A DNA stretch of 64,000 nt from Shewanella jiangmenensis (GCF_018596335.1 NZ_JAHEPS010000001.1:558001-622000), one strand, 5' to 3'. Shown: positions 27,904 through 35,782, numbered from the stretch's first letter. Program-made: numbers and translations. Notes: generated by a model not told the origin, from the sequence alone.

Positions 27904-28296
27904 ATGAATCCACTGGTCATCGAACAAACACGTAAGGGCTCTCAATTCGGTATGCAGCGTCACAGGGTACTCCTGTTGGCAGACACCAAACTGAATGAGA
28001 AAGGACAGCTTGAGCCAAAGATGAGCCGATACATAGTGCTGCATTACAATCTGCAGGGACATCAAATCGGGATCAGCATCAGCAGGTCGATTCGGGCGAA
28101 ACATCCTGAGCTTGCAGGCAACTACCTTACTGGTAATGCCATGGCGGCGATCTTAGACCACTATCTGAAGGACATCGAAGCGTTTTGCGAGCAGTTCAGT
28201 GAGCCTTTTGAACAGCTTTTCGGCAAACCGCCCAAGGTGTTCATCGAGGAAACTGAAGCCCACCTGGCAACAGCAGTCCTTGAATTTAGGCACTAA
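27904..28296 (+). CDS. Conserved hypothetical island protein, paralogue of the next gene
   Basis: A 130-aa soluble protein starting at ATG 27904, with an ideal GGAGG seven bases upstream; an in-frame TTG twelve bases earlier is less likely. It shares with the 28392 product the pattern SRYIVLHYNLQGHQIGIS.S.SI.A.HPE..G.YL.G..M.AIL..YL..I..FC, so the pair arose by duplication. No known domain is recognised. As first gene after the left attachment site, it may be an island maintenance or regulatory protein, but that is only position-based inference. A terminator follows. Confidence 0.8.
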   Translation: MNPLVIEQTRKGSQFGMQRHRVLLLADTKLNEKGQLEPKMSRYIVLHYNLQGHQIGISISRSIRAKHPELAGNYLTGNAMAAILDHYLKDIEAFCEQFSEPFEQLFGKPPKVFIEETEAHLATAVLEFRH

Positions 28297-28299
28297 AAC

Positions 28300-28327
28300 C
28301 TGAGCGAGCCACATGGCTCGCTCTTTC
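28300..28327 (+). terminator. Terminator between the paralogous pair
   Basis: GAGCGAGCC-ACAT-GGCTCGCTCTTTC: 9-bp perfect stem followed by a T-rich stretch. Confidence 0.88.
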
Positions 28328-28391
28328 ATTAGCAATTTCCCCTCCCCGCGAACCTACCTATCTTCGAGGACACATAAACAAGGAGACCATA

Positions 28392-28790
28392 ATGTCTGTC
28401 GCAGATACTCAGTTCGTTCGCATCTACAAACGCAAGTCCAAATCCCCGTGGGATGACCACAACACCATGCTGTTGCTGGCGGATGTGGTAGACAGTGATG
28501 AGGACTCAATCGAGCTCGGATTCTCACGCTACATCTACCTGCACCGCAATATCCTTGGCCAGATCCTGGGGATCAGTACCAGCAAGTCTATCCAGGCAGA
28601 ACACCCTGAGTTTGAAGGCCAATACCTGTCAGGAACCGACATGTACGCCATCCTGCTGTGTTATCTGGATGAAATAGTACGCTTCTGTGATTTGTATCGG
28701 GATGAGTTCAGGCAGGCGTTTGGGTTGACGCCGGAGGCCTTCTTTCAGGCCGCTGAGGACTTATGGATAAGAGAACTGACGGAGGATTAA
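28392..28790 (+). CDS. Conserved hypothetical island protein, paralogue of the previous gene
   Basis: A 132-aa acidic protein preceded by AAGGAG. The core LGFSRYIYLHRNILGQILGISTSKSIQAEHPEFEGQYLSG..MYAILLCYLDEI aligns throughout with the upstream paralogue, while the N-terminal segments differ. It has its own terminator and probably its own promoter, so the two are separately expressed copies. No function recognised. The conserved Arg, His and Glu positions in the core (SRY, LH, EHPE) would be the first residues to compare against structure databases. Confidence 0.8.
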   Translation: MSVADTQFVRIYKRKSKSPWDDHNTMLLLADVVDSDEDSIELGFSRYIYLHRNILGQILGISTSKSIQAEHPEFEGQYLSGTDMYAILLCYLDEIVRFCDLYRDEFRQAFGLTPEAFFQAAEDLWIRELTED

Positions 28791-28801
28791 TCCTCCAAAC
28801 T

Positions 28802-28829
28802 CAAAGCGCCCCAGTGGGGCGCTTTTTTA
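28802..28829 (+). terminator. Terminator after the second paralogue
   Basis: AAAGCGCCCC-AGT-GGGGCGCTTTTTTAA: strong stem with U-run. Confidence 0.92.
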
Positions 28830-28841
28830 AGGCTGTGCTGG

Positions 28842-28937
28842 CTACTTCCCAAGCTTGCTTGGCAGATATTCTACAAACAGCAGCCAGAGCGTGAGGCCGA
28901 AAGCAGCTATCGATAACAGAGCCATGGCAACACTCAT
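28842..28937 (-). CDS. 31-aa putative single-pass membrane peptide
   Basis: A short minus-strand frame encodes MSVAMALLSIAAFGLTLWLL, then FVEYLPSKLGK: one hydrophobic helix with a positively charged tail. TTAAGGGGATGTACC places a strong Shine-Dalgarno sequence at good spacing before the ATG. Length, helix and ribosome site together make it more likely real than chance, though no homologue can be named. It ends 12 bp beyond the neighbouring terminator. Confidence 0.5.
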   Translation of the reverse strand: MSVAMALLSIAAFGLTLWLLFVEYLPSKLGK

Positions 28938-29143
28938 GGTACATCCCCTTAAAGTGGTTGAATTAAAACTTTATCTCATTAAATTCAATACTAATGATGC
29001 AAGTGATCTTTGCAAGGGCTGTTCGTTTCCCCCGCAGTAAAGGCAATACAGAAACCATAAACCCGAGCGCTAGAACGGCACTCGTCAGCAAACACAGCCT
29101 TAGTTTTGGTTCTACCCAGTTGAATTGAATAAGGGACTATTTG

Positions 29144-29395
29144 ATGCAAGTAAAAACCGCTGTCGACTACGCATTTGTCATCGCATTTCTGATGACCTAT
29201 TACATCCTCAAAGAGCTGGGTTGGCCACTGCTGGGCTCAGCCATGATGTCCATACAATTGCTGTCATTCGCAGGCTATCGTCGATACCACGTACCCAGGT
29301 CAGGTGAGTCTTTCAGCATGGCGCTGAAGTACACCTACTTACTGTGGATAATCCTCCCCGTGACGTGGGCACTGAGTTACCGCTGGGGCAAGTGA
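29144..29395 (+). CDS. Small membrane protein, hypothetical
   Basis: An 83-aa protein with three hydrophobic segments (FVIAFLMTYYILKELGW, LLGSAMMSIQLLSFAGY and YLLWIILPVTWALSYRW) and a basic connecting loop. An in-frame TTG immediately precedes the ATG; AAGGGAC upstream serves as ribosome site. No recognised family. The roughly 200 bp between the 31-aa peptide and this gene shows no other feature. Confidence 0.6.
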   Translation: MQVKTAVDYAFVIAFLMTYYILKELGWPLLGSAMMSIQLLSFAGYRRYHVPRSGESFSMALKYTYLLWIILPVTWALSYRWGK

Positions 29396-29540
29396 AGTTA
29401 CAGGACGGAAGAGTGGTAATGTATGGAGGGGTAGAGATGCGTGCCCACAGCCTTGTTGGGAAACAGGTCACGTAAGTGCACCCGCTGTGGGTTTAAGCTG
29501 CAAATGGTGGAATGCCACGGTCACTTGTTAGGAGCAGTGG

Positions 29541-29825
29541 TCACATCAAGTCTATCAACGGTAAATGCAGTGCTTCCCCTACACCCCGTGGGTCACCACT
29601 ATCAATTGGTGCTGAAAGATGTCTGATACGTACATCCACATCTATGCTTGTCACTATACCATCAGCCCAATAACGCCGTCCCGATTGATGCTCTAGTTCT
29701 TTCTTGGCTTTGGGATCAACAAACAACAGTGACTCCCACTCATCGTCTTCATAGAGGAGGCCAACTGATAAACGGATATCGATATTTTCTCTTTCCTGAT
29801 ATCTATCGCCTCCAGATTCATCCAT
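29541..29825 (-). CDS. Hypothetical cassette protein, probably 5'-truncated or non-ATG start
   Basis: The frame from ATG 29825 gives 94 aa, but coding-like sequence continues upstream in frame for about 30 codons (SGIFERNFENTESGYLEATI and VVDGVTIVAM) up to a TAG that lies exactly at the attC core GTTAGCTG. Only a CTG abuts that stop. Either translation begins at a rare codon, or the gene lost its start when the upstream cassette was joined. The beta-rich, acidic protein has no domain I recognise. Downstream, the stop is followed by CTCCTAACAAGTGAC, a fragment similar to the attC at 37571. Confidence 0.55.
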   Translation of the reverse strand: MDESGGDRYQERENIDIRLSVGLLYEDDEWESLLFVDPKAKKELEHQSGRRYWADGIVTSIDVDVRIRHLSAPIDSGDPRGVGEALHLPLIDLM

Positions 29826-29913
29826 AGCAACAATCGTGACACCATCAACTACGATGGTCGCCTCAAGATAACCGCTTTCCGTATTTTCAAAATTTCTTTC
29901 AAATATTCCCGAC

Positions 29914-30038
29914 AGCTAACGTCCTGTTAAAGTTTGAGCAATATAATAGCTTAGCCTCCGCATGCCGCCTCAAACACTTAAACTAGCGCATAGTGAAAAT
30001 TCCACGCATTGCAAATCACTATTAAACAGTTTGCTATA
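29914..30038 (-). repeat. attC site closing the TOPRIM/caspase-like cassette
   Basis: On the minus strand the site runs from TTATAGCAAACTGTTTAA to TTTAACAGGACGTTAGCT (outer arms pair), with an inner TAGTGA..TCACTA stem and the CAATGCGTGGAATTTTC segment that parallels the Vibrio repeat layout. Length about 125 bp, core GACGTTAGC. It is followed directly by the next gene's frame. Confidence 0.75.
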
Positions 30039-30044
30039 AATATA

Positions 30045-30689
30045 TTACCAAAGAATCGGAGCTGGAGCTCCAGGGTGAACAACTGAACCATATCCTGGTA
30101 ACCAGATTTTTTGTTTTTCCCACATCTGCTTGACACTAATATATGCAGATAAAGTCGGTGGTCCACCATTTGACAAGGTTATTCCATCTATATGCTCACT
30201 TTTATGAGCACACAACAACTTTAAGTTGTCGAGAAAATTCAGCGCTGAATTATCACAAGACACATTAGGGAAGTTTTCGAATATAAAACTAAAAATATCC
30301 ACATAAACATTTAGCAAAGATGAATCAGTCTCCGGAGGGTTGATTGGCTCAACAAATCCAAACCACTTAATATTATTCCGAGCTGCTACCTCGCCCAAAA
30401 CTCTTGACGTATTACATGCATAAGCAAAAATATTGAAAGATTCACTAGCAGATAAGGAAGCCAAAATTTCTTCGGTAAATGTATCATTACCCTGTTGATC
30501 GCAAAGCTTGTTATCATCTCCATGAGACATGGCAAATACATCTCTTGATACTACAGTAAGCTCAGAAACCAAATTTCTAGCTATAGCATTATCGCCTAAT
30601 AATGAAATAGTTGGGTTAAGGCCACAATTACCGTACACCTCGTAATTACAAGATGTTGCCTCATCATAATTAGTAACAAATGAAATCAT
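30045..30689 (-). CDS. Caspase-like (CHAT/C14-type) cysteine protease candidate
   Basis: A 214-aa protein with the two-motif signature of the caspase/CHAT clan. A beta strand leads to His56-Gly57 (RDVFAMSHGDDNK), and a second strand leads to Cys92 (FNIFAYACNTSRVLGEVAARNN), at the usual spacing of about 35 residues, followed by a further strand (IKWFGFVEPIN). It starts one base after the stop of the TOPRIM-like gene (TAA-T-ATG overlap region), so the two are co-translated. Both lie alone between two attC sites. Proteases of this clan act as effectors in several antiphage systems; here that role is inferred. Confidence 0.72.
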   Translation of the reverse strand: MISFVTNYDEATSCNYEVYGNCGLNPTISLLGDNAIARNLVSELTVVSRDVFAMSHGDDNKLCDQQGNDTFTEEILASLSASESFNIFAYACNTSRVLGEVAARNNIKWFGFVEPINPPETDSSLLNVYVDIFSFIFENFPNVSCDNSALNFLDNLKLLCAHKSEHIDGITLSNGGPPTLSAYISVKQMWEKQKIWLPGYGSVVHPGAPAPILW

Positions 30690-30690
30690 A

Positions 30691-31473
30691 TTATTTCTTA
30701 TGAGCCTCTCTACTTAGTAGGTCTCTAGCTACTCTCAAAACCTCAACTGAGTAAGATATCCCTATTTCTGTACCATCATGGATTTCCCGGACCATCTGCC
30801 CAGCGGTAATAGATTGACCATTAAGTGTCTTGTACAAAACAACATCGGCGGGTGTAACTTCATCAACCAACTTAGAAAAAATATCTCTTCCCGATGTTCT
30901 TACGTACTCTCGTTCCCAATTCAGAGTCGCCTCAACACCTAACAACTTTCCAACCCCAGTAATAAATTTTCTAAGAGATGGAGATCTTGATGCCGCCACG
31001 TTTATATTAATGTCTTGATTTACCAGCTCAAACTTTTCATCTAATTTGAAAAGCCTTGTTGCTAGGTACTTAGGATAAGGAATATCATCGGGTAGAGATA
31101 CTCTTGACAACAACTCACTTGCTCTCTCTAAGTTTCTAGCTTTAGTTTTAGCTGCATTTAGGTCTGCAAACAACCATGATTCAATTTCAGGAACAGCTGT
31201 GAACACAGAGATAGTTGAATCAACAAGGTTATATTTGGTTATAGCCTTTTTTTCCGATTCAAAGTTATCATTAGAATCAAAATCTATTAACACCGCCACT
31301 TGAGATTCAGGCTTGTTATTAATTATTGATTTCGCTAATTTAATTGAGTTAACTAGACTATCTGCCACAATAAAATTTATTCTATTTATAGGGAGTCCTG
31401 CCGCTGATAGAAATGCAGAAGCTAACCTACAACCAAAACTACCTTCCACTATTAAATATAAAACATTATTCAT
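30691..31473 (-). CDS. TOPRIM-like protein, partner of the caspase-like protease
   Basis: A 260-aa protein whose N-terminal half resembles a compact TOPRIM/OLD-like fold: LYLIVEGSFGCR with the acidic Glu10, VAVLIDFDSND with Asp64-x-Asp66, and VPEIESWLFAD (94-104), a motif common in DUF4276/RloB-type TOPRIM proteins. The C-terminal half is helical, with no recognised domain. It is the first gene of a two-gene unit with the caspase-like protease. The ATG at 31473 lies 24 bp after the preceding attC core, typical for a cassette first gene, and AAAAAGATATG gives only a weak ribosome site. Confidence 0.68.
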   Translation of the reverse strand: MNNVLYLIVEGSFGCRLASAFLSAAGLPINRINFIVADSLVNSIKLAKSIINNKPESQVAVLIDFDSNDNFESEKKAITKYNLVDSTISVFTAVPEIESWLFADLNAAKTKARNLERASELLSRVSLPDDIPYPKYLATRLFKLDEKFELVNQDININVAASRSPSLRKFITGVGKLLGVEATLNWEREYVRTSGRDIFSKLVDEVTPADVVLYKTLNGQSITAGQMVREIHDGTEIGISYSVEVLRVARDLLSREAHKK

Positions 31474-31496
31474 ATCTTTTTCACTATATTGAATAT

Positions 31497-31563
31497 CTAT
31501 AACGCCACAACCAAGGTGTGAGACTCACAATGCCATTGCGAGTGCGAAACACCTTAATAACTA
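31497..31563 (-). repeat. attC site between FRG gene and TOPRIM/caspase-like cassette
   Basis: On the minus strand GTTATTAAGGTGT.. pairs with ..ACACCTTGGTTGTGGCGTTATAG, with an inner CTCGCAATG/CATTGTGAG stem. The right arm CTCACACCTT..GGCGTTA is nearly the same as that of the site at 39015. About 67 bp. The 65 bp on its far side (31564-31628) contains additional attC-like fragments. Confidence 0.75.
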
Positions 31564-31628
31564 AAGTCAACGTATAGTAAAAATACCACTAACGCCAGAC
31601 CACTAATAAATTTTTCATTATTCACTTT

Positions 31629-32546
31629 CTATAATTCAAGCTTAGATTTCGTCATTTTAACCGCAGTATCAATGATGTCGAGGTTTTGGTCCGCATTGGG
31701 ATAAACAAACACTTCGTTTATACCAAACTTGCTCTCCAACCTCCTTAATATTGTTGGTTTAAGTTTATTGGGGATTTTATATACTCGACGCCCTGGGTAG
31801 TAGGGGTCCGTTGATGCGGTGTACATAAGTTGATCCATTGGAACTACATCTCGATGGTATATGAAAGCTCCCTTTTGATTCAGTATGCGCTGTCCGTATT
31901 TGATCTTATCAAGTTCAATCACGGGGGTAACAGTCGATAGTCCATTCCTCGATAGTTTTGTACAAAGTTCTCTAGCATGATCCGCTCTTTCACTTGGTTC
32001 CATCAATGAACCATTTGGCTTTTTACAATACCCAATAGCTCCGGAGGCATACAGCTCCATCATTTCTTTTACACGGGAATAAATATCAAACATATACACA
32101 CTACAATCTTTTTCAGGCATCTCACAACACGCAAAATATAAAGCTATTTTTGGATCATAACTAAAGTCGATCAAGTCCGTCGGCAATCCATAATGCTGTG
32201 CTAGGTATGCAACTGTTTCAAATGATAGTTCTTGAGAGCCAAGCTTCCTTAAATTGTCATAAAAAACATCAAGAATTTGGAATGACAGTCTTTTATATTC
32301 GTCTAGATCGATTTCTGGGAGTAGAACCTTTGAGTTAAAGCCGACATCAACTTCGGACCAGTTCAGAACACGACAAGAGATGAAGTATCGGTAAAAGCTG
32401 GATATACATACAAAGTCATAATTTGGCATCCCTCTAAAGAACAACTCACCATCTACCTTCTTGTTAAAAAACGCTTCTTCAATTTGTTCAATAGTAGTTA
32501 ATTCCGTTTGATACCACTGTCTAAAATCAAATGTTGGAAACTGCAT
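31629..32546 (-). CDS. FRG domain protein
   Basis: A 305-aa protein starting at ATG 32546, with GGAG six bases upstream; an in-frame TTG lies four codons earlier. The FRG signature is clear: ELFFRGMPNY (the FxRG motif), then YLAQHYGLPTDLIDFSYDPKIALYFAC, the second conserved FRG block. FRG proteins are of unknown biochemistry but recur in phage-defence islands and integron cassettes. It is upstream of an attC site, so it is the cargo of its own cassette. Further upstream (32559-32793) I see only AT-rich sequence and a short coding-like remnant. Confidence 0.85.
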   Translation of the reverse strand: MQFPTFDFRQWYQTELTTIEQIEEAFFNKKVDGELFFRGMPNYDFVCISSFYRYFISCRVLNWSEVDVGFNSKVLLPEIDLDEYKRLSFQILDVFYDNLRKLGSQELSFETVAYLAQHYGLPTDLIDFSYDPKIALYFACCEMPEKDCSVYMFDIYSRVKEMMELYASGAIGYCKKPNGSLMEPSERADHARELCTKLSRNGLSTVTPVIELDKIKYGQRILNQKGAFIYHRDVVPMDQLMYTASTDPYYPGRRVYKIPNKLKPTILRRLESKFGINEVFVYPNADQNLDIIDTAVKMTKSKLEL

Positions 32547-32793
32547 AAAAAACTCCAAATTTATTAAAAATGCAAAACATTTTAATAATGTACCCTCGCA
32601 AGTTTCCCATACACTTCACACATGTCCTAGCTTTCATGATTGCATCTACCCTAACCAGCTTTTTATTCACGTCAGCGGAGCAGTGGTTATTGGCCAAGCT
32701 AAGTCACAAGGTATCAGCATCACACTAGCACCTACCCCAGAAGCGGGACAAGCTCTCGAGTGCCTTTTTACGTTCCTGTTCCGCCCACTTTCA

Positions 32794-32813
32794 ATAGTGC
32801 AAATTTACACTAT
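32794..32813. promoter_or_regulatory. Palindromic operator candidate for the HTH gene
   Basis: ATAGTG-CAAATTTA-CACTAT is a perfect 6-bp inverted repeat followed by a TATAAT -10 match. A related half site GCACTAT recurs at 32846-32852. This pattern suits autorepression by the downstream XRE-type regulator. Confidence 0.5.
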
Positions 32814-32869
32814 AATGGCGATATGCCGCCTCTATATTGCACACAAGCACTATTATGATAGACATCAGA

Positions 32870-33220
32870 ATGAGCAACAAAGCCATAGCCGTGATGATTG
32901 GCGAAAGATTCACACTGGCCCGCATCAATGAGGGGCTTGAGCAGACCGAGCTTGCCGAAAAGGCTGGCGTTAACGTCAGCACAGTGCAGAGCCTTGAAAG
33001 TGGCAAGCGAAGTGTCGGGCTGGAAAAAATCATTGCTATCCTGCGTGCGCTGGACAAACTGCATGAGCTGGACAACTTTATTCCTGCGCCGCCTATACGA
33101 GCTGCATCCTTGCTGACCACCAAAAATCAGCTCAGAAAGCGCGTTCGCAAAATCAAAAGTCAGAACCAGGAAAGCACGCAACCTTTTGCGTGGCGCAGAA
33201 TAATAAAAACTGAAGAATAA
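32870..33220 (+). CDS. XRE/HipB-like transcriptional regulator
   Basis: A 116-aa DNA-binding protein: helix-turn-helix IGERFTLARINEGLEQTELAEKAGVNVSTVQSLESGKRSVGLEKIIAILRAL, followed by a basic tail. Starts at 32855 and 32870 are both possible; 32870 (MSNKAIAVM) matches the family best. It lies on the plus strand, opposite most cassette genes, and ends 10 bp before an attC-like site. No HipA partner follows, so it is either an orphan antitoxin-type regulator or the surviving half of a pair. Confidence 0.75.
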   Translation: MSNKAIAVMIGERFTLARINEGLEQTELAEKAGVNVSTVQSLESGKRSVGLEKIIAILRALDKLHELDNFIPAPPIRAASLLTTKNQLRKRVRKIKSQNQESTQPFAWRRIIKTEE

Positions 33221-33230
33221 ACTGACTAAG

Positions 33231-33281
33231 GGTTACGCCCAATCACCTGAGCAAGCAGGTGTTTGCCATTGGGTTGCTAAG
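33231..33281 (-). repeat. Short attC-like site
   Basis: GGTTACGCCCAATCACCTG-AGCAAG-CAGGTGTTTGCCATTGGGTTGCTAAGG: nested inverted repeats (CCCAAT/ATTGGG and CACCTG/CAGGTG), with a TACGCCCAAT arm like the TAACGCCCAAT of the 39015 site. The core triplet is imperfect (GCGTAAC on the minus strand), so it may be inactive. The stretch to 33665 has a second small palindrome (TAAGCTAAC..GTTAGCTTA near 33520-33560) but no gene. Confidence 0.5.
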
Positions 33282-33665
33282 GTTTGTAAAGCAACAGGGC
33301 AAAGGAACCACGGCCTCTTTATGCGCGATGCGCCACAGCGAACTCTGACATTAAACCCTGGGCATCGAACATTTCGCATTGAACTTTTCGCATCGAATCT
33401 TTGTCATCGAACCTCCGTCATCGGACTGCGCCAGTCACCGCGCCTCCTAACAACAAGCCTTAGTCATTTAGCGAAACTAGTTGGAAACCGTCGAAGTGCT
33501 TGGCTCAATCGACTGGAAGTTAAGCTAACAATCATTAGGCTAACGTTCGTTAGCTTAGCGTTTTTCATCGACTTACCTCTGGTGGATTGTGGTGTTTAGG
33601 CGCTCGTATCATCGCTTTGGACAATGTCTAAGCCAAACCGAAAAGTGGTACAATAATCCAATTAT

Positions 33666-34010
33666 ATGCAGAAAAATGGGAATACAGTCCCACTGGATGA
33701 TGCAATGGCTAAGCGTAATTTACACAATGTATTGTTTCCAAAGCAGCGTCAAATCCTGACTAGTTTTGGTGAGGATTTGCTGTTGGCGATGAAACGACGT
33801 GGTTTTACTAAAAAGCTGCTGTGTGAGCGCACTGGCTTTGATCATAAAACCGTAAACAAAGTCTTCGCAGGCGATCCAGGCGTTGCCATAGGCACTTACC
33901 TAAAGGTTATGGCCGTACTTGGCATGGAGAGAAATTTTGCAGAAATGGCCGCCCACGACGAAGTTGGTATCAAGCTGCAAAACATAAAATTGCTGGAAGG
34001 CTCAAGATGA
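33666..34010 (+). CDS. HipB-like antitoxin/regulator of a broken hipBA module
   Basis: A 114-aa XRE-type protein (FGEDLLLAMKRRGFTKKLLCERTGFDHKTVNKVFAGDPGVAIGTYLKVMAVLGM). Its stop overlaps an ATG (ATGA at 34007) that opens a HipA-like frame, the classical hipBA arrangement. No good ribosome site precedes the ATG at 33666; a later Met in the same frame (MAKRNLHN) is possible. As the toxin gene is decayed, the regulator may be free to act elsewhere or may be on its way to loss. Confidence 0.75.
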   Translation: MQKNGNTVPLDDAMAKRNLHNVLFPKQRQILTSFGEDLLLAMKRRGFTKKLLCERTGFDHKTVNKVFAGDPGVAIGTYLKVMAVLGMERNFAEMAAHDEVGIKLQNIKLLEGSR

Positions 34011-34240
34011 GCCGTGAGACCGTCGAAGTCTATGCCGACTGGTAACCAATCGAAACGCCTTTGCTAATTGGTCAGCTTGCTTACAGCGATTCCTACCGAG
34101 GTGGCGAGTTTAGTTTTGCCTACGGCAAAGCGTTCAAACCTCAGCCTATCGCTTGCAAATCAACCCAATCCTGACGTTTTCAGTCTGGCGAACTCTACAC
34201 CGATAAAGCCGATAAAAAAGTCCGTGCATTTGTCGATTAA
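34007..34240 (+). pseudogene. hipA: Decayed hipA remnant
   Basis: From ATG 34007 the frame gives MSRETVEVYADW, then a TAA. The same frame continues with PIETPLLIGQLAYSDSYRGG and EFSFAYGKAF, typical of the HipA N-terminus (VYADW..LIG.L.Y....G.EFSF.Y). Frame shifts are then needed to read RLQINP and QSGELYTDKADKKVRAFVD. The rest of HipA, including the kinase core, is missing. The gene has a nonsense codon, at least two frameshifts and a deletion. Confidence 0.78.
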
Positions 34241-34267
34241 TCGCTCAGCCCTCACTCTCTTAATTCT

Positions 34268-35041
34268 TTATGCCTCTGCGTCCACTCCTTCGTTATCCAC
34301 AATATCAGGTTCCGTAATAACCTTTAATAGGTATCGTATTGGTTTACTGACGATTTCCTTTAGTTTTAAGGCTCTTGCGGTAAAAGAGTCCAACTTGTCT
34401 ATTAACTCACCTAATCGCTCAATTACATCTTGGTTTTCATTTCTAACCGTACGCAACTCTTCCTGATTTGCGACTATCGCACCAATTGTTCCCTGTAATG
34501 CATCCTTCAAACCCTTAGCCCCTTTGATTTGATACATTGTTACAGCATGTTTAAGACGTGCAACTTCTTCCAAAATGGTAAGGCGTAAAGTGTCTGGTAG
34601 ATTTGAAGAATTTACCGAATCGAATAGTGCTTCAATTTTACTAACTATGTTCTTTAGCTCCTCTTCTGATAAACTTTCCTCAGTATAAAAGCGAGAAAGT
34701 TCTTCGGCACAAAACTGGAGTCGCGTCAATGACTCTTCAGTTAAATTACCTCTAATATGCCCCCACGTTAAAGACAAGTTTATTGGAATGAGAAGTCTTT
34801 CAATCTGGTTGAATGAGCTGAGATACAAGTCATGATTCAGCCCTTTTTTCATTTTAATTAGGAGCTGAGTATGGCTAGCCAAAGAATATAGTTCCAAAAC
34901 AGCTTTTGTTATTTCGATATCATTGTCCTCAACATTCAAAACATTAGACCAAACAGCTTTTACGGATTGATTATCGGCGTGCCCTTTAGCAGTAAGCAAT
35001 ATTTTATATAATCTACCTGCTGGATTTGTTTTATCAATCAA
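34268..35041 (-). CDS. Hypothetical helical protein
   Basis: A 257-aa, probably all-alpha protein with long amphipathic helices (LSEEELKNIVSKIEALFDSV, then EELRTVRNENQDVIERLGELIDKLDSF) that could form a coiled coil near the C-terminus. No membrane segment or catalytic motif is recognised. It is AT-rich compared with core genes. It converges on the hipBA remnant and lies downstream of the SRAP/NYN pair on the same strand, but 106 bp apart, so co-transcription is uncertain. A role in defence is possible by neighbourhood only. Confidence 0.65.
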   Translation of the reverse strand: MIDKTNPAGRLYKILLTAKGHADNQSVKAVWSNVLNVEDNDIEITKAVLELYSLASHTQLLIKMKKGLNHDLYLSSFNQIERLLIPINLSLTWGHIRGNLTEESLTRLQFCAEELSRFYTEESLSEEELKNIVSKIEALFDSVNSSNLPDTLRLTILEEVARLKHAVTMYQIKGAKGLKDALQGTIGAIVANQEELRTVRNENQDVIERLGELIDKLDSFTARALKLKEIVSKPIRYLLKVITEPDIVDNEGVDAEA

Positions 35042-35147
35042 TTAAACTACTCCCTTTAACTGAAAATATTTTTACAGCTCTACTTTAAAATATTTTACTT
35101 TATTATTTACTGTAATAAGTAACCGCTGGCTTATCGGCCACAATAAC

Positions 35148-35741
35148 CTATAAAATCTTACACAGCTTTTCAACCTGTACCCCAAACCCGTTGTCGTTGC
35201 AAAGCAATGGCTGCAACTGTTCTGGGGTTGAACCAAACCAGAAATCGACGTTGGAGACATCGACAAACAGCGGCATGCGGTTGTGGTAAGGGGCGCAGCT
35301 GGGTATGGGGGCTGTGGTTAGGGTTACCAGCTTGGCTCCGCTGGGTTCGTTGATTATCAGTCCGGCCATTAGCAGAGGCTTGTTGTCGGCGGCGCTGAAG
35401 AGGTACTTCATCTTTCTGGTTTTTTCATTAGCGCCTTCCTGGCGCCACTCGTACCAACCGGAGCAAGGCACCAGGCATCTGTGCTCGGCAAAGGCCCTTT
35501 TGAAGGTGGGCTTTTGCATCACAGTTTCGGCTTGTGCATTGATAAGGATGTTCTTGGCCCAGGCAGGCTTGATGCCCCAAGCCGTGTCCAGCTGTTTTAG
35601 TGAGCCCTGCTGGTGAACGACCGTAGCTACAGCCTGTGTCGGGCGTAAATCCAGATTGTCGCTGGTATGGAAATCCAACCCCAGGGTCTCACCAACCCAC
35701 TGGCACAAAGGATCTGCTATCACATTCATCCGGCCACACAT
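35148..35741 (-). CDS. SOS response-associated peptidase (SRAP/YedK/HMCES family)
   Basis: A 197-aa protein with the catalytic Cys2 exposed after Met removal (MCGRMNV). SRAP proteins crosslink to abasic sites in single-stranded DNA through this Cys. Further motifs are PTQAVATVV, PAWAKN, FKRAFAEHRCLVPCSGWYEWR and APYHNRMPLFVD with the active-site His. Full length for the family. It lies 41 bp downstream of a NYN nuclease-like gene on the same strand. The junction of these two genes is partly duplicated at 42167-42353. Confidence 0.93.
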   Translation of the reverse strand: MCGRMNVIADPLCQWVGETLGLDFHTSDNLDLRPTQAVATVVHQQGSLKQLDTAWGIKPAWAKNILINAQAETVMQKPTFKRAFAEHRCLVPCSGWYEWRQEGANEKTRKMKYLFSAADNKPLLMAGLIINEPSGAKLVTLTTAPIPSCAPYHNRMPLFVDVSNVDFWFGSTPEQLQPLLCNDNGFGVQVEKLCKIL

Positions 35742-35782
35742 TGGTCTCGCCCCCGATGTTGTCTCACTGATGAAGCATACGC

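Noticed and set aside
29490..29541. Full attC downstream of the 29541 gene
   Set aside because: Only the left arm (CTAACAAGTGAC.GTGGCA) is present; no matching right arm with a GTTRRRY core was found within 130 bp.
32683..32793. Short coding-like tail on the minus strand upstream of the FRG gene
   Set aside because: About 20 codons without a start, motif or homology I can name; too short to call.
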